DNA from: a virus
DNA: 64,000 nucleotides
Direction: 5' to 3' (one strand)
IMG/VR virus record: IMGVR_UViG_3300008267_000014
Location: 1 to 64,000 of that record
Part shown: positions 8,201-18,081 of the stretch, piece by piece
Numbering within the stretch: the stretch's first letter is position 1
Layout: each line of letters opens with the position of its first letter
The notes under the pieces: model-generated
The model's input: only the letters and a program-made list of their open reading frames with translations
Databases searched by the model: none
What the model was told of the DNA's origin: nothing
Made by a program: the position numbers and the translations under genes

Positions 8201-10162
8201 ATAAAAATTGACCCTATACCTGAAACTAAAAAAGATAGTACTTTACCTAAAGAAGTTGTTAAACCTGAAACCGCAACGACTCAAGCAATACCATCACCAA
8301 AACCACAACCAACAGTTTCTATTGAAAAGAAACTAAAAGAAGGTTTATCTAAAAAAATATTAAGAAATTTATTGTCAGAATGTGATTATTTTGAGGTTAT
8401 TAAAGAAAGTGACCCAATGATTTATACATCAATTAAGGAAAAAATTAAATATTTTAATCCTGCGTTTCACTCAATGACACCTGAAGGTTTAAATGCTCGT
8501 TTGGTTTTTTTAAATCAGTGTATGAGACCTGGTGAAACAATACCTATTATTGGTACTGATGGTAAACCAAAGAATAGTGATGCTATGAATACGTCTTTTG
8601 GTGCTCCACCTGTGTTAATTTTAAGAATTGGTGATTTTTACAACACTAAAATAATTCCAAATAATTTATCTATAACTTATGACCCACTACTTTTTGATAT
8701 TAATCCTGAAGGGATTGGTGTGCAACCAATGATTGCTAAAGTAACATTAACTTTTAACATGATTGGGGGTATGGGATTAGCGAAACCTGTTGAACAATTA
8801 CAAAATGCGTTATCGTTTAATTATTATGCTAATACTGAAATATATGATGAAAGAGCAACTCCAACGGAAGATACTTCAGCTATTGATAAAAAAGTTTTAG
8901 ATGCTTTATTAGCAAAACAACCACCGGTTACCGTTAATAATGTTGTTGATAATAAACAAAATGATGCTGCGTCGACTATAGGAGAAATTATTTCAACAGT
9001 ACCGTTAAATGCTAATGGTGAAACAGGTGAGATTAGTTATAAAACGATAATGGATAAATTATTAGATAATACAAAAACGTATTTTACTAACATTTATAAT
9101 ACATTAGAAGAAATTGTAAAACAAACCAATTATGGTGTGTTACAGACAATTAATCGTGAACGTAATTTTAAAGAAGGTACTTTAGAAACTAATTCACCGG
9201 CGGTTAAAAATAAAACGTATATCTATGGTAAACCATCTAACGTTAGCGGTAGTTTGGATAATTTATTTAATTTAGCTATTAGTGATATTAGTAGTGGTGT
9301 TAATCCTATCATTAGTAAATTAACTAATGAAAAGTTTACCGATGAAAGTGTTATTACAATTATTAAAAATAATTTAATAACATATATTAGAAATGTTAAA
9401 TCGTCAATGGTTTTAGATGTTAATAATATTGTTAATAACAAATTAAGTACTCCACAACAAGAATATATACAGTATATAAGAAAACTAAATTTTGTTAATA
9501 GTTTAAGTGATGGTAAATTACTTGAAACGGGTGTCCCTAAGATATATAATATATCCAAAACAGATAAAGTTACTAATACAGGTCCTAATGTTGTATACGC
9601 TGATACATATGAAGAATTTTACGGTGATTATTTAACGGTATATATTCAGTTAGAAGAATATTTGATAACTCTTAGTAACAAACAAATAATACCTGTAACA
9701 ACAGTTACTGATGGTAGTTTTACACCGATATCTAAATTTAACGGAAGTCGAGAAGATATGACATTTTTTATGGTTATTTCTAGAATTTTTATGGATAAAA
9801 ATAAAGTAGATGATTTTAAAAAACAAATAATGACGGCGAATGTGAAGAATGTTACTAAACCTAAAAAATTAGAAAAAACATTCAATAAAATTGTTGATGA
9901 TTTAGTAGATACTTATAGTGACGAAGTTAAGTCTGAAGAAAAATTATACAGTAAATTTAAAACAGATTCTGAATTTACGAAATACACTAAAGACATTGAA
10001 ACACTTTTATATAAAAAAGGTAAAACTAGAGTTTTTAATTTTACGACAGTTCCTGACCCCGCTAAAAAGGATACACAAGAAAAAGCGTTAAAAGATTTAT
10101 ACGCACCACTAAACCCTAATACTGATGTTAAAACATTTGATGGTAAAGTTAAATTTAATTAA
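5204..10162 (+). CDS. Giant baseplate/tail protein with internal OmpA-like peptidoglycan-binding domain
   Basis: A 1652-aa structural protein between the tape measure and a gp53-like gene, so most likely part of the baseplate or hub. The N-terminal ~780 residues are Asn/Ser/Gly-rich and beta-like. Residues about 786-1000 look like an OmpA C-terminal domain: the opening 'IDFGFYFDND', then 'LSQRRIDSVRKFF' near residue 900, 'GRGED', and a closing 'ACRRVKIKEI', following the family order in which Arg and Asp contact peptidoglycan. A Pro/Lys-rich linker follows. A C-terminal region then has 'NNLSITYDPLLFDINPEGIGVQPMIAKVTL'-like content and 'LQNALSFNYYAN', with the flavour of hub/tail domains in other T4-like phages of Bacteroidota (from memory). 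The OmpA part suggests the tail docks on the cell wall during penetration (inference). Only 2 nt separate it from the next gene. Confidence 0.6.
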   Translation: MSNSSLSFISTNNFRNSLMVKNLKKYSVVGNYTPPSGPLNYEAPINNYSVKDSDDTLISNDPFASKLYPLNTYGPNGGYNLNISFNRPPLPVKPNQGPYKPNESYLLSLSNNFLNRLPKSPAIINTYIPLGGYKSTYDVIDTINKRHIFLPYLNSFNASTYTAYDILKYDNPTGSDGSLSQDSFIAKIGSKRLNFSLSERINVETKKTLTGGQIFNITVGSIDSGLQSRLSGSYFPTSTIPGDYFDDSNQPNTLTNQTANALNVVNKLTGGFLGPILTTKTKPSQVFINNSGDGQVSLLFNNLSYNRYSPGYDKKGQTTSNVGVGITSLLLNAVNINGDINSTYYVGSKTNEPSSITSPMGAVPITPFGEQSSTPVYGPSEIGQLFEGNIGQLNFGLAGKSTSNGGGLDGGLVWVSPKYKSNAGFHAVPGGGSGSKDDEFNQISSLYSKAESTNLIFKRSSILDYTQRLVDSADNVSGINRLKHVGNAINQVSKVFNDGYKEITKGSQVLSYLDNTTGNEKGIEYCRVFTKDTPYYTYADLQKTDGITTSGRRFTNSVLDNTFNLNIAPLKNPGSTNIQQNSKGDFVAKKYMFSIENLAWRTSSRDGFRYDDLPVCEKGPNGGRVMWFPPYDISFNDSSTANWQPTTFLGRPEPIYTYKDTNRTGSLSWKIIVDHPSIMNTIVDKQLKGKSKERIDSIINSFFAGCVKYDIYELAIKFNTIPVNELYTYQQILNNPRLTDVETVSNIIKNIPAGNSNNNNTPTSDITNNNNNKEVIVDPALDEFKNNYIDFGFYFDNDVPGPSKGTVSNVNFESAYNSYVSTSNIDEYVKISEKTFNDGSEKNVKSFFDNFVTGNYNKFCGGDKNFIIDAYNILEKKLGTITIIMEGSASATASNDYNALLSQRRIDSVRKFFETKEVGGKSLGKFLGKTFNIKSATGRGEDTVIPKSYTIDNKEINDSPTGQEVNCNQDIKDKNGVVTSNSQKYSTSAMACRRVKIKEIKIDPIPETKKDSTLPKEVVKPETATTQAIPSPKPQPTVSIEKKLKEGLSKKILRNLLSECDYFEVIKESDPMIYTSIKEKIKYFNPAFHSMTPEGLNARLVFLNQCMRPGETIPIIGTDGKPKNSDAMNTSFGAPPVLILRIGDFYNTKIIPNNLSITYDPLLFDINPEGIGVQPMIAKVTLTFNMIGGMGLAKPVEQLQNALSFNYYANTEIYDERATPTEDTSAIDKKVLDALLAKQPPVTVNNVVDNKQNDAASTIGEIISTVPLNANGETGEISYKTIMDKLLDNTKTYFTNIYNTLEEIVKQTNYGVLQTINRERNFKEGTLETNSPAVKNKTYIYGKPSNVSGSLDNLFNLAISDISSGVNPIISKLTNEKFTDESVITIIKNNLITYIRNVKSSMVLDVNNIVNNKLSTPQQEYIQYIRKLNFVNSLSDGKLLETGVPKIYNISKTDKVTNTGPNVVYADTYEEFYGDYLTVYIQLEEYLITLSNKQIIPVTTVTDGSFTPISKFNGSREDMTFFMVISRIFMDKNKVDDFKKQIMTANVKNVTKPKKLEKTFNKIVDDLVDTYSDEVKSEEKLYSKFKTDSEFTKYTKDIETLLYKKGKTRVFNFTTVPDPAKKDTQEKALKDLYAPLNPNTDVKTFDGKVKFN

Positions 10163-10164
10163 TT

Positions 10165-10491
10165 ATGGCTGGTAGACAATATTATAATCGATATGGTAAT
10201 TTTTTAATTAATGGTCAACAAACTGTTGTTCCTTATGTTGAATTAACGAGTAAAAGCACTGATAAACGGTATATTTACAAAATTGGTCAATCGAGACTTG
10301 ATAAAATATCACAACAAAATTATGGGACACCATATTTTGGGTGGTTAATATTATTGGCTAATCCTAAATTTGGGGGACAAGAATGGAATATAACTGATGG
10401 TTCTATATTGACAATTCCATATCCTTTAGTAGCTTCTTTACAAGATTATAACAATCAATTAGAAACACATTTCTTTTATTATGGTAGATAA
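10165..10491 (+). CDS. gp53-like baseplate wedge protein with LysM-like fold
   Basis: A 108-aa protein. Its middle reads like a LysM-type module: 'YIYKIGQSRLDKISQQNYG', then 'YFGWLILLANP' and the closing 'ITDGSILTIPYP'. Small proteins of this kind are baseplate parts in contractile tails (gp53 in T4, a LysM tail protein in P2/Mu relatives). It sits 2 nt after the giant baseplate gene, and its last 11 nt overlap the next gene, so the three are likely translated together. Family choice (gp53 or P2 gpX-like) is uncertain, but a baseplate role is well supported. Confidence 0.6.
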   Translation: MAGRQYYNRYGNFLINGQQTVVPYVELTSKSTDKRYIYKIGQSRLDKISQQNYGTPYFGWLILLANPKFGGQEWNITDGSILTIPYPLVASLQDYNNQLETHFFYYGR

Positions 10492-13400
10492 CAATGAAAA
10501 CATATTAGTCGATTTTGATTACAACAATATTATAATAGTTGACCCAAATAAAGTACTTGATAATAACGGTAAATCTAAAGAAAGATATGTAAGTCATGAA
10601 AATTTAGTAATGTATGCTAATCTTGAGTGTAAGTTATTACCAAGAACTAAATTAGCGATAGGTGCTGCTTATAATGATTCTATACAAACAGTCTCCGTTG
10701 CAACTATAAATTTTTTAAAACCGGGTGATAAAACTTTTTTAGATAATAGTTGGACTGATGAGTTAACAGGTAAAGATTCATTAAAGGGTGAAGGTATTAA
10801 TCAACCGAATCAAACATCGGTTACTAATCCTAATAAAAGTAATGATTTTTATATACGACAAACCATATATTCTAGTGGTAAAGAAACTGCAACTGATACG
10901 GGATTATTGGGTATTGTTTCTATTAATATAAGACAAGGACTTGATTTTCTACCAACGTTTGAGATTAATTTAATTGATATTAAAGGTAGAGCGTTATTTG
11001 AAGCTGGTAATAGTTCACCATATGCCGCGTTTTTTAACATGCCTTATCCACCATTTACGTTAACGATTAAAGGTTATTATGGTAAAGCAGTTAAGTATAC
11101 CTTATATATGAGAACGTTTGATGCTTCATATGATACAGGTACAGGAAATTTTCATCTAAAATTAAATTTTTACACTTATAAATATTCGTGTATAGCTGAA
11201 GTACAAATGAAATACTTATTGGCGGTATCTAATATGTATAAGTCAACATATTCAATTAAACCACAAAGTGGTGGGGGTGGTAACTTAACTGAAGTTAAAG
11301 ATGTTATTTCATCTAAAGGTTATGAAAAAATTAAAGAAGTTTATAGTGAATTTAAAACTAAAGGTTTAGTACCTGAAAATTTTCCAGAAATGACTTTAAT
11401 GGGTTTACGTTATAGAATTGAAAATTTTGTAACAAACACTCTTGATTCATTTGTTAAAACTAATACTGACCCATTAACTAATGTGGTTTCATATCAAACA
11501 CAATTAAACGAGTTTAAACGTGAAGTGTACTTATACGAATTTTCTAAATCATGGTTCGATAAGTATATGGATAAAGTTAATTATTTAATAATTGATAATC
11601 CAAATGTTGTTGGTTCTATAAATAAAAAAATAAAAGTTTATACATTTAAACCTGAAATTAAAATGCAGGATAGAGCTAATTCATTAGCTTCGTTAAATGA
11701 ATTGATATTAAAATATAAAAATATATTAAATTCTAATGTAACGTTAGGTATTAATGGTTCTTATACCGTTAACGGAAAAAAAACTGTTTCGGAAATACCA
11801 TTTACTATAACTAATACTGATATCTTTAAAATCGAATTCACATCTGACGACATTGATGTAACTGAAACTTATAGACAAGTTACGGGTAAACAAGGTATAC
11901 CGACTGTTGAAGAATTAGATAAATTTAAAGCGGACATTATTGTTAAAAAAATTGGTAATCAAAAACTTGTTAAAAAAGATGGTAATTTAGAAGAAAAAGT
12001 TGAATGGTTTTATTTTGAAGGTGACAATAGTTTTATGGATAGAATTGAGAAAATGAATAAAAGTCTCAACTCATGGAAAGAAAAAATCGAAAATGATTTA
12101 ACAGATTCTTTAAGTAACTTAATTCAAAGTTCTGACAATGGGATAGGATTCCTACCTACAATTAGAAATGTTTTAGGTGTTGTATTTGCGAATGGTGAAG
12201 CGTTTTTACGATTATTAGATGATACTCACAAAACGGCTTGGATTGAGAGAGATAATATTGAAAGAAAAAGAGCTATCTTTAAAAACGATACATCTAATGC
12301 TAATCCCGATAATATAAGTTCGGGGTCTAATGAGAAATTACCGGTTTATCCTTGGCCGACATATATGGTATCGACTAATGGTGATGATGGTTATGAAAGA
12401 TTTGAATTAAGATATCCCGGTGACGACAATGTTGTTGGGGAAACCAATGGTTTTAAATTTGATGTTTGGCCTGAAATTGAGTTTGTCGAAGAATTTTTAA
12501 GAGGTTATACTGATAGAGGTGTTGAACCTAAAATAAGTCAACCTAAATTTAATGAAGTTACTGATACTAAAAGAATAACACTTAATGCGATTGAATTCCC
12601 AATCACAAATACTGTTTATGAAAATAAAGAAGAAGTAAAATTCTTTTACGAGATTTTTGAACGAATATTTTCAATTACTAATTATAGTAGATTAACACGT
12701 TCTAACGGTATTTCAACAAATGAAGATAAAATAGCTGAATTAATTTCAGAATCAGAACTTTTAAATATTAAAGAAAGTTTATCAAACGATAATCCATTCT
12801 TAATTAAGAAACTAAAAGAATATGGATTTAATTCTTCTAATTTTATTAGTTTGTTAAAACATATTTCAAATGAGGGTGTCGGTATTAGCTGGCAAAATTT
12901 TATTAGAGGTATTTTTAATACGCCTTACATTAAATCACAATCAGAAAATAGTTCGTTTTCTTTTATAAATCAGGATGTCATTAATAATGATATAACAAAA
13001 CCATTACTTAGCCTAACTAAAGAAAAAGATTTTGTTGAATATATTTCAAACTCAACAACAAGTAATAATTTTGATATTTTAGATACATACCCTTTTATTG
13101 ATACTAATTGGTGTAAAACTAATTTATCTGATAGTGGTTCATTTAATATTAGTAATGATGCGTTTAATACAACTAAAGTATTAACGTTTAACACTACATT
13201 AAAATCTATAACTAATTTTAATACTGATAAATTATACCCTTTTACTAATTTTATTTATAAAGATGTTATCACACCTACACCTGAAAAATCACCAAATTTA
13301 GCGGATTTTTATAGAAGTAGAACCCCTGATAAACAAATAGTAACTGAAGGTAATTTAAATTATTTTAATTATAGTGGTAACGTTATTTCAAACCAAACGG

Positions 13401-16400
13401 TATCAATGTTAAACACACCTTACTTTATTAATTCGATACAAGAAGGTATAAAAAACTTTAGGAATTTTGATACTAATCCATTTGTCAGTAGTGCTTATTT
13501 ATTTTTAAACAGTTTACCATTATCAACATTAAGGGAGAAATATAAGAAATATGATAATAATACATCTGTTGATTTAGATTATATTTTTGCAACTCTTAAA
13601 AAATTCGGTGCTTTACATGATGTGCCGTATGTGTGGATATTAAAATTAGGTTCTATTTGGCATCGATATAAAAAATATATCGAAAGTGGTGTCGACATAT
13701 TAGATAATGTATGGAAAGATTTTGATTATGTTACTAATTTTGACCCTGTTACTTCAGCTACTACTAAGGATTATATTTTAACTATAAATGGTGGTAACGT
13801 TGATATTATATTAGAAAAAAACACGACGTTAGGTAGTCAAACTAGTTCATTAATTAACACAGGGTTTTATCCTAAATTGATAAATGATTTTAACGTTTTT
13901 TATCAAGGTTTTGAAGTCTTTACAGGTTATACTAGTACTGATTTACAATATGGTATTGATAATTTTGGTGTTAAATTACAATATGTTCCGAGTGCTTTAA
14001 TTCAAAAAAGTAAGGGATTTGACGAAAATAATGTTAATAGAACTTTAACCATAATTCCTTGGAGTACTTATGTTGAGTCTGTTGATGGGGCTAATATGTT
14101 TACATTCCCCTCAATTGGAAGTGTTTTAAATCAAACATATAATGAATGTTTTAAAAATGATATTTTAACTGAAGAAGTTTCGGGTAACACATCAATGTAT
14201 AATGGGTCAGTACGATTATTTTGGTCATTACCTAATTATGGTTATTATGATAATAGTAGAGTTGTTAAACCAACACCATTACAACATTTAAAAAAGATAT
14301 TGTCAGGAAGAACCCAAGAAAATTTCTCAATAAATAGTACACCATATGACTATTCAGATATTAGTGAAATGTTTTCAGTTTTTGAAAAAGATGTTTTAGA
14401 TTTATTCGAATCTAAATTCTTAGATTTTTCTAAATCCAAATATGATTCTGAACCATCAAATGAAAGTAATTTTGGTACTAATTTCCAAAGTCTGATGATT
14501 GACTTAATGAAAATTACTAATCAAACAGGTAAAACAGGTACTGAAATTGTTGAAAACATTCAACAAACACAATTATCTAATTTTAATACGGTGATTAGTA
14601 AGTTTTTTGATAAGAAGTTACTCATTAAATATGGTAACCCATCTTCATTTAATAAAAAATTATTTTATACGTTTTCTAACTATGAAATTGTTGACCCATA
14701 TCAATGGGGGTATTATCAGACTTTAACACCTGATGCGTTACCTTATAATGGTGGGAATATTACCCTACAATCATCTAAAACTAATTATCCTAATGAGTGG
14801 AAAGCGTTAGAAACTTATGTGGGGTTTAGTAATATTACTTTCTTAAAATATACTGATAACGGTTCTTTTATAACTGACTTTTTTATTGATTTTAATATTG
14901 CATTTTCTGTTGAAAATATTAAGAATTTAACACCAATTATTAAAATATATGCTAGTCAAAAATTAACAGAATATATTAATAATACCGGACTACCATCAAC
15001 TACTGATGATAAAAATTCATACGCTATATTGAAAGATGGTAATATTGTTGAGATATTAAGAGGTCCTGATAATAAACAAACTGCGGTCTTATTAAGACCT
15101 GATAGAACTAAAATATTTGTTGGTAAATCTAAAGTACAACCTATTGATTTAATTTTAATTGAAGAAATGATATTGAATTATTACGGACCTTTGGGGTTGA
15201 TACGAAATCCTATAGTTTCTAAAGAAATTAGACCGAAAAAATTGATAACCAATCAAAATCCTAAATCAAACTTTAATAGTGAAAATTTTAAAAGGATGAT
15301 GGATTTATATATTAACAGTACCATTCTTTTCCAAGATAGGATAATTAATAATTTAATGATTAATTTACAATCTAATTTAGCTAATGTTAATTTCACACCA
15401 CAACGTAAGATTAATAGTGCAACTACCGGTAATGTTGCTAAATTAGATTTATGGGAAAGTTTTAAATCAATAAATGATAAATGGATAGCTGGCACTGATT
15501 TTAGTGAAAAAACATTATTTGAGGATATTTTATTCTTAGATAGGGCTAGTAGAAATATCGGTGATGTTTTATTAGTTGATATATATAAATTAAAAAATAG
15601 AATTGAACAATTATATAAAACTTCTGATAATGTAGATATGTACTCATTTGTTGCGTCTATTTTATCTGAAAATAATTTTCAGTATTCCAATATCCCTGGA
15701 TATGTTAATTATTATAATGTCCAAGATGCTGTTAAAAATTCTAATCCAAAATCTGAAGGTACTTCTGAATTTGCAAATACCTTATTTGGTACATTTATGA
15801 ATGTTGATACACGTAATTCATCATCTAAAATGGTATGTACTTACGCTGGTAAACCTAGTAGTGTTATTGCAATAAATAATGTTGATTTTAAATTTAGAGA
15901 TGACGCATTTGATTTAAGAAAAGCTAGTGATAATCCATTAATTGAAAATCAAAAAGATAAAAAAGATTGGGATAAATCTAATAAAGTTGTTGGTTTTAAT
16001 GTTGATATTGGGACACAAAATCAATCCATTTTTAATGGTTTTAAAGTTAGTCAAAATTCAGGTAAACCAACGGCCGAATCTTTGGCGGTTGAAACTATGA
16101 TGGCGAATGTTTCTAATGGTAAACAATTTGCAACACAAACAGTTTCACTATATAATTTATATAAAAATAGAAGTTATACTTGTAACATTACTATGATGGG
16201 TAATGCGTTAATACAACCGTTGATGTATTTTAATTTGAGATATGTCCCTATGTTTCACGGACCTTATATGATTACAAGTGTTAATCATAGTATATCACCG
16301 GGCTCTTTTGTTACTAATATCGAAGGTATTAGACAACCAACTGCGTCACTTCCTAAAATTGATGATTATTTACAGTCGATAAAAACCAATTTATTAACAA

Positions 16401-17104
16401 CTGTTATTGAAAACATCAAAGAAAAATCTAAAAAAGAATTAACTAAAGAACAAAAAGAAGTTAAAGAAACACCTAATGTAATTAATCAAAATAATTCAAC
16501 AACAGCCATGGCATCGAGTGGTAAGATATTGGAAGTGTCTAATACTTGTTCTAATATGTTAAACAGTAAATATAATAGTTATGTTGGTGATAATACGCCT
16601 GGATTATATGAACTTAATATTAGTGATATAACTAATAAGATAGAAACAAGGATGTCGGCCTTAAATATTGATGATGATGGTAAATTAAAATATGTGGTGT
16701 TTTCAGTATTTTACATTTTTTCATCTACTAAGAATGACACTATTGAAGGATATGGTTATAATTTTTCAGGTGTTAAATTAAACAACGCTTGGAATTCGGG
16801 AGCGAAGTTTAAAACTGAATATTTTTGTTATAATGATGGTAAGAATAATTTACCATATGCTATTTTTACTTCTCTTGAGGATAATATTGATTTATTATTA
16901 AATAGATGGAAATTAAGAATGGGTGATGTGCCTGATTTAAAACCTGAAACTATTGCTAAATTTTGGTTTATAAATAAAGATTCAATTAAATTAACAGACA
17001 CCGCTTATGACATTTACAAAGACAAAAATAAAACAGAACTTAGTAATATTGAAAGTAAAATAAAAAAAGGTTTACAGTTATTTAATGCAAATTTAAGAAA
17101 TTGA
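10481..17104 (+). CDS. Giant baseplate hub protein (gp27/gpD-like ends), 2207 aa
   Basis: A 2207-aa protein overlapping the gp53-like gene by 11 nt. The N-terminal part (about 140-250) has 'DFLPTFEINLIDIKGRALF', 'PPFTLTIKGYYGK' and 'FHLKLNFYTYKYS', a beta-barrel pattern common in phage hub proteins. Near the C-terminus (about 1836-1950), 'GNALIQPLMYFNLRYVPMFHGPY' and 'ITSVNHSISPGSFVTNIEGIRQ' follow the hub signature 'QPlmyF...p.F.G.Y.I..V.H'. The last ~185 residues (about 2020-2207) form a separate domain with 'IEGYGYNFSGVKLNN' and 'LPYAIFTSLEDNIDLLLNR', which could be a muralytic or wall-binding tip domain (low confidence). The middle ~1500 residues are beta-rich and unassigned. Its size is far above T4 gp27 (391 aa), so it may merge several hub functions. 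Confidence 0.6.
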   Translation: MVDNNENILVDFDYNNIIIVDPNKVLDNNGKSKERYVSHENLVMYANLECKLLPRTKLAIGAAYNDSIQTVSVATINFLKPGDKTFLDNSWTDELTGKDSLKGEGINQPNQTSVTNPNKSNDFYIRQTIYSSGKETATDTGLLGIVSINIRQGLDFLPTFEINLIDIKGRALFEAGNSSPYAAFFNMPYPPFTLTIKGYYGKAVKYTLYMRTFDASYDTGTGNFHLKLNFYTYKYSCIAEVQMKYLLAVSNMYKSTYSIKPQSGGGGNLTEVKDVISSKGYEKIKEVYSEFKTKGLVPENFPEMTLMGLRYRIENFVTNTLDSFVKTNTDPLTNVVSYQTQLNEFKREVYLYEFSKSWFDKYMDKVNYLIIDNPNVVGSINKKIKVYTFKPEIKMQDRANSLASLNELILKYKNILNSNVTLGINGSYTVNGKKTVSEIPFTITNTDIFKIEFTSDDIDVTETYRQVTGKQGIPTVEELDKFKADIIVKKIGNQKLVKKDGNLEEKVEWFYFEGDNSFMDRIEKMNKSLNSWKEKIENDLTDSLSNLIQSSDNGIGFLPTIRNVLGVVFANGEAFLRLLDDTHKTAWIERDNIERKRAIFKNDTSNANPDNISSGSNEKLPVYPWPTYMVSTNGDDGYERFELRYPGDDNVVGETNGFKFDVWPEIEFVEEFLRGYTDRGVEPKISQPKFNEVTDTKRITLNAIEFPITNTVYENKEEVKFFYEIFERIFSITNYSRLTRSNGISTNEDKIAELISESELLNIKESLSNDNPFLIKKLKEYGFNSSNFISLLKHISNEGVGISWQNFIRGIFNTPYIKSQSENSSFSFINQDVINNDITKPLLSLTKEKDFVEYISNSTTSNNFDILDTYPFIDTNWCKTNLSDSGSFNISNDAFNTTKVLTFNTTLKSITNFNTDKLYPFTNFIYKDVITPTPEKSPNLADFYRSRTPDKQIVTEGNLNYFNYSGNVISNQTVSMLNTPYFINSIQEGIKNFRNFDTNPFVSSAYLFLNSLPLSTLREKYKKYDNNTSVDLDYIFATLKKFGALHDVPYVWILKLGSIWHRYKKYIESGVDILDNVWKDFDYVTNFDPVTSATTKDYILTINGGNVDIILEKNTTLGSQTSSLINTGFYPKLINDFNVFYQGFEVFTGYTSTDLQYGIDNFGVKLQYVPSALIQKSKGFDENNVNRTLTIIPWSTYVESVDGANMFTFPSIGSVLNQTYNECFKNDILTEEVSGNTSMYNGSVRLFWSLPNYGYYDNSRVVKPTPLQHLKKILSGRTQENFSINSTPYDYSDISEMFSVFEKDVLDLFESKFLDFSKSKYDSEPSNESNFGTNFQSLMIDLMKITNQTGKTGTEIVENIQQTQLSNFNTVISKFFDKKLLIKYGNPSSFNKKLFYTFSNYEIVDPYQWGYYQTLTPDALPYNGGNITLQSSKTNYPNEWKALETYVGFSNITFLKYTDNGSFITDFFIDFNIAFSVENIKNLTPIIKIYASQKLTEYINNTGLPSTTDDKNSYAILKDGNIVEILRGPDNKQTAVLLRPDRTKIFVGKSKVQPIDLILIEEMILNYYGPLGLIRNPIVSKEIRPKKLITNQNPKSNFNSENFKRMMDLYINSTILFQDRIINNLMINLQSNLANVNFTPQRKINSATTGNVAKLDLWESFKSINDKWIAGTDFSEKTLFEDILFLDRASRNIGDVLLVDIYKLKNRIEQLYKTSDNVDMYSFVASILSENNFQYSNIPGYVNYYNVQDAVKNSNPKSEGTSEFANTLFGTFMNVDTRNSSSKMVCTYAGKPSSVIAINNVDFKFRDDAFDLRKASDNPLIENQKDKKDWDKSNKVVGFNVDIGTQNQSIFNGFKVSQNSGKPTAESLAVETMMANVSNGKQFATQTVSLYNLYKNRSYTCNITMMGNALIQPLMYFNLRYVPMFHGPYMITSVNHSISPGSFVTNIEGIRQPTASLPKIDDYLQSIKTNLLTTVIENIKEKSKKELTKEQKEVKETPNVINQNNSTTAMASSGKILEVSNTCSNMLNSKYNSYVGDNTPGLYELNISDITNKIETRMSALNIDDDGKLKYVVFSVFYIFSSTKNDTIEGYGYNFSGVKLNNAWNSGAKFKTEYFCYNDGKNNLPYAIFTSLEDNIDLLLNRWKLRMGDVPDLKPETIAKFWFINKDSIKLTDTAYDIYKDKNKTELSNIESKIKKGLQLFNANLRN

Positions 17105-17123
17105 ATTTTTTTATAATTAACGA

Positions 17124-17131
17124 TATTTATA
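17124..17131 (+). promoter_or_regulatory. Candidate late promoter element (GATATTTATA)
   Basis: An exact TATTTATA preceded by GA. It ends 14 nt before the ATG at 17146, in the 41-nt gap after the hub gene. Confidence 0.5.
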
Positions 17132-17145
17132 TATAAAATAATCTT

Positions 17146-17370
17146 ATGAATACTAAATTAATATTAGATAGTTATTTGGGTAAAAATACTCGATATACTG
17201 AAAAAGATGCCGGAAATGGTTTTAAAGAAGTGTGTGATTTGGACACGGGTGATTGTTATACTATCAGAATGAAAGATGGTTTGATTGAACGTGTTGATAA
17301 CACTATGAAAACACATAAAAAAATACAAGTAGAAACTTTAAACGGGGTAAAACAACTTTTAAATGGATAA
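17146..17370 (+). CDS. Small hypothetical protein
   Basis: A 74-aa protein I do not recognise. It is mixed in charge, with two Cys in 'EVCDLDTGDCYTIRMKDG', a pattern reading like a small beta-hairpin. It sits behind a late-promoter-like element and overlaps the next gene by 8 nt, so it is probably co-translated with the Pro/Ala-rich protein and expressed late with the tail genes. No signal peptide or membrane segment. Confidence 0.6.
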   Translation: MNTKLILDSYLGKNTRYTEKDAGNGFKEVCDLDTGDCYTIRMKDGLIERVDNTMKTHKKIQVETLNGVKQLLNG

Positions 17371-18061
17371 GAAAAATATGAAAATAGATATTAAAATATT
17401 AGAAGAGTTATCAAGATTTAACTCTATTAATAAATATATTAATGAGCAAACATTACCACCAGCACCCGGTGCTGAAGGTGAAATACCTCCACCCGCTGAA
17501 GCCGCACCTGTAGCTCCCGGAGCACCCGCTGAACCCGGTTTACCTGCCGACCCTAACGCAGCTGCACCTGGACTACCTGCACCACCTCAAGATAGTACAC
17601 CTATTGATGTAAATGCTGACCCTGATGTGGAAAAAATTGAAAATGGTAAGGGTGAAGGTGAAAAAGAAGAACTTGAAATTACTGATTTAGTAAAATCTCA
17701 GAAAAATGTTGAACAAAAACAAGAAGAGTATTTTAACAATCTATTTAACCAAATCCAAAATCTTGAAAAGAAATTAGGTGAAATGGATAATATTGTAACT
17801 AAATTAAATACTTTAGAAGCTAAAGTTGAAAAATATCGTGAAAAAACACCTCAAGAAAAACTTGAATTAAGAAGTTTAGATTCAGGACCGTTCAACCAAA
17901 AACTAACAGATTTTTTTATTGACAAACAAGAAGATATGGAAAAATCAGGTAAGAACGAATATATCTTAACTAAAGATGATGTTACAAATTTTACACCTAA
18001 TGAATTAAAAAAAACATTTAGGGATTTTGGTGACGAAGAAAACAAATTCAAACAAATATAA
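17363..18061 (+). CDS. Pro/Ala-rich coiled-coil protein of unknown function
   Basis: A 232-aa protein in three parts. An N-terminal helix (about 1-30) is followed by a low-complexity Pro/Ala/Gly stretch (about 31-85, for example 'PPPAEAAPVAPGAPAEPG') with clearly higher GC than its surroundings. Next come an acidic segment and a coiled coil (about 108-165, 'NLFNQIQNLEKKLGEMDNIV'), then a conserved-looking C-terminal segment with 'LDSGPFNQKLTDFFIDKQ'. It is the last gene before a strong terminator, so it closes the upstream late unit. The layout suggests a structural or scaffold-type protein with a flexible arm, but I do not recognise the family. Confidence 0.6.
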   Translation: MDKKNMKIDIKILEELSRFNSINKYINEQTLPPAPGAEGEIPPPAEAAPVAPGAPAEPGLPADPNAAAPGLPAPPQDSTPIDVNADPDVEKIENGKGEGEKEELEITDLVKSQKNVEQKQEEYFNNLFNQIQNLEKKLGEMDNIVTKLNTLEAKVEKYREKTPQEKLELRSLDSGPFNQKLTDFFIDKQEDMEKSGKNEYILTKDDVTNFTPNELKKTFRDFGDEENKFKQI

Positions 18062-18081
18062 TTAATTGAACATAATGTTAG

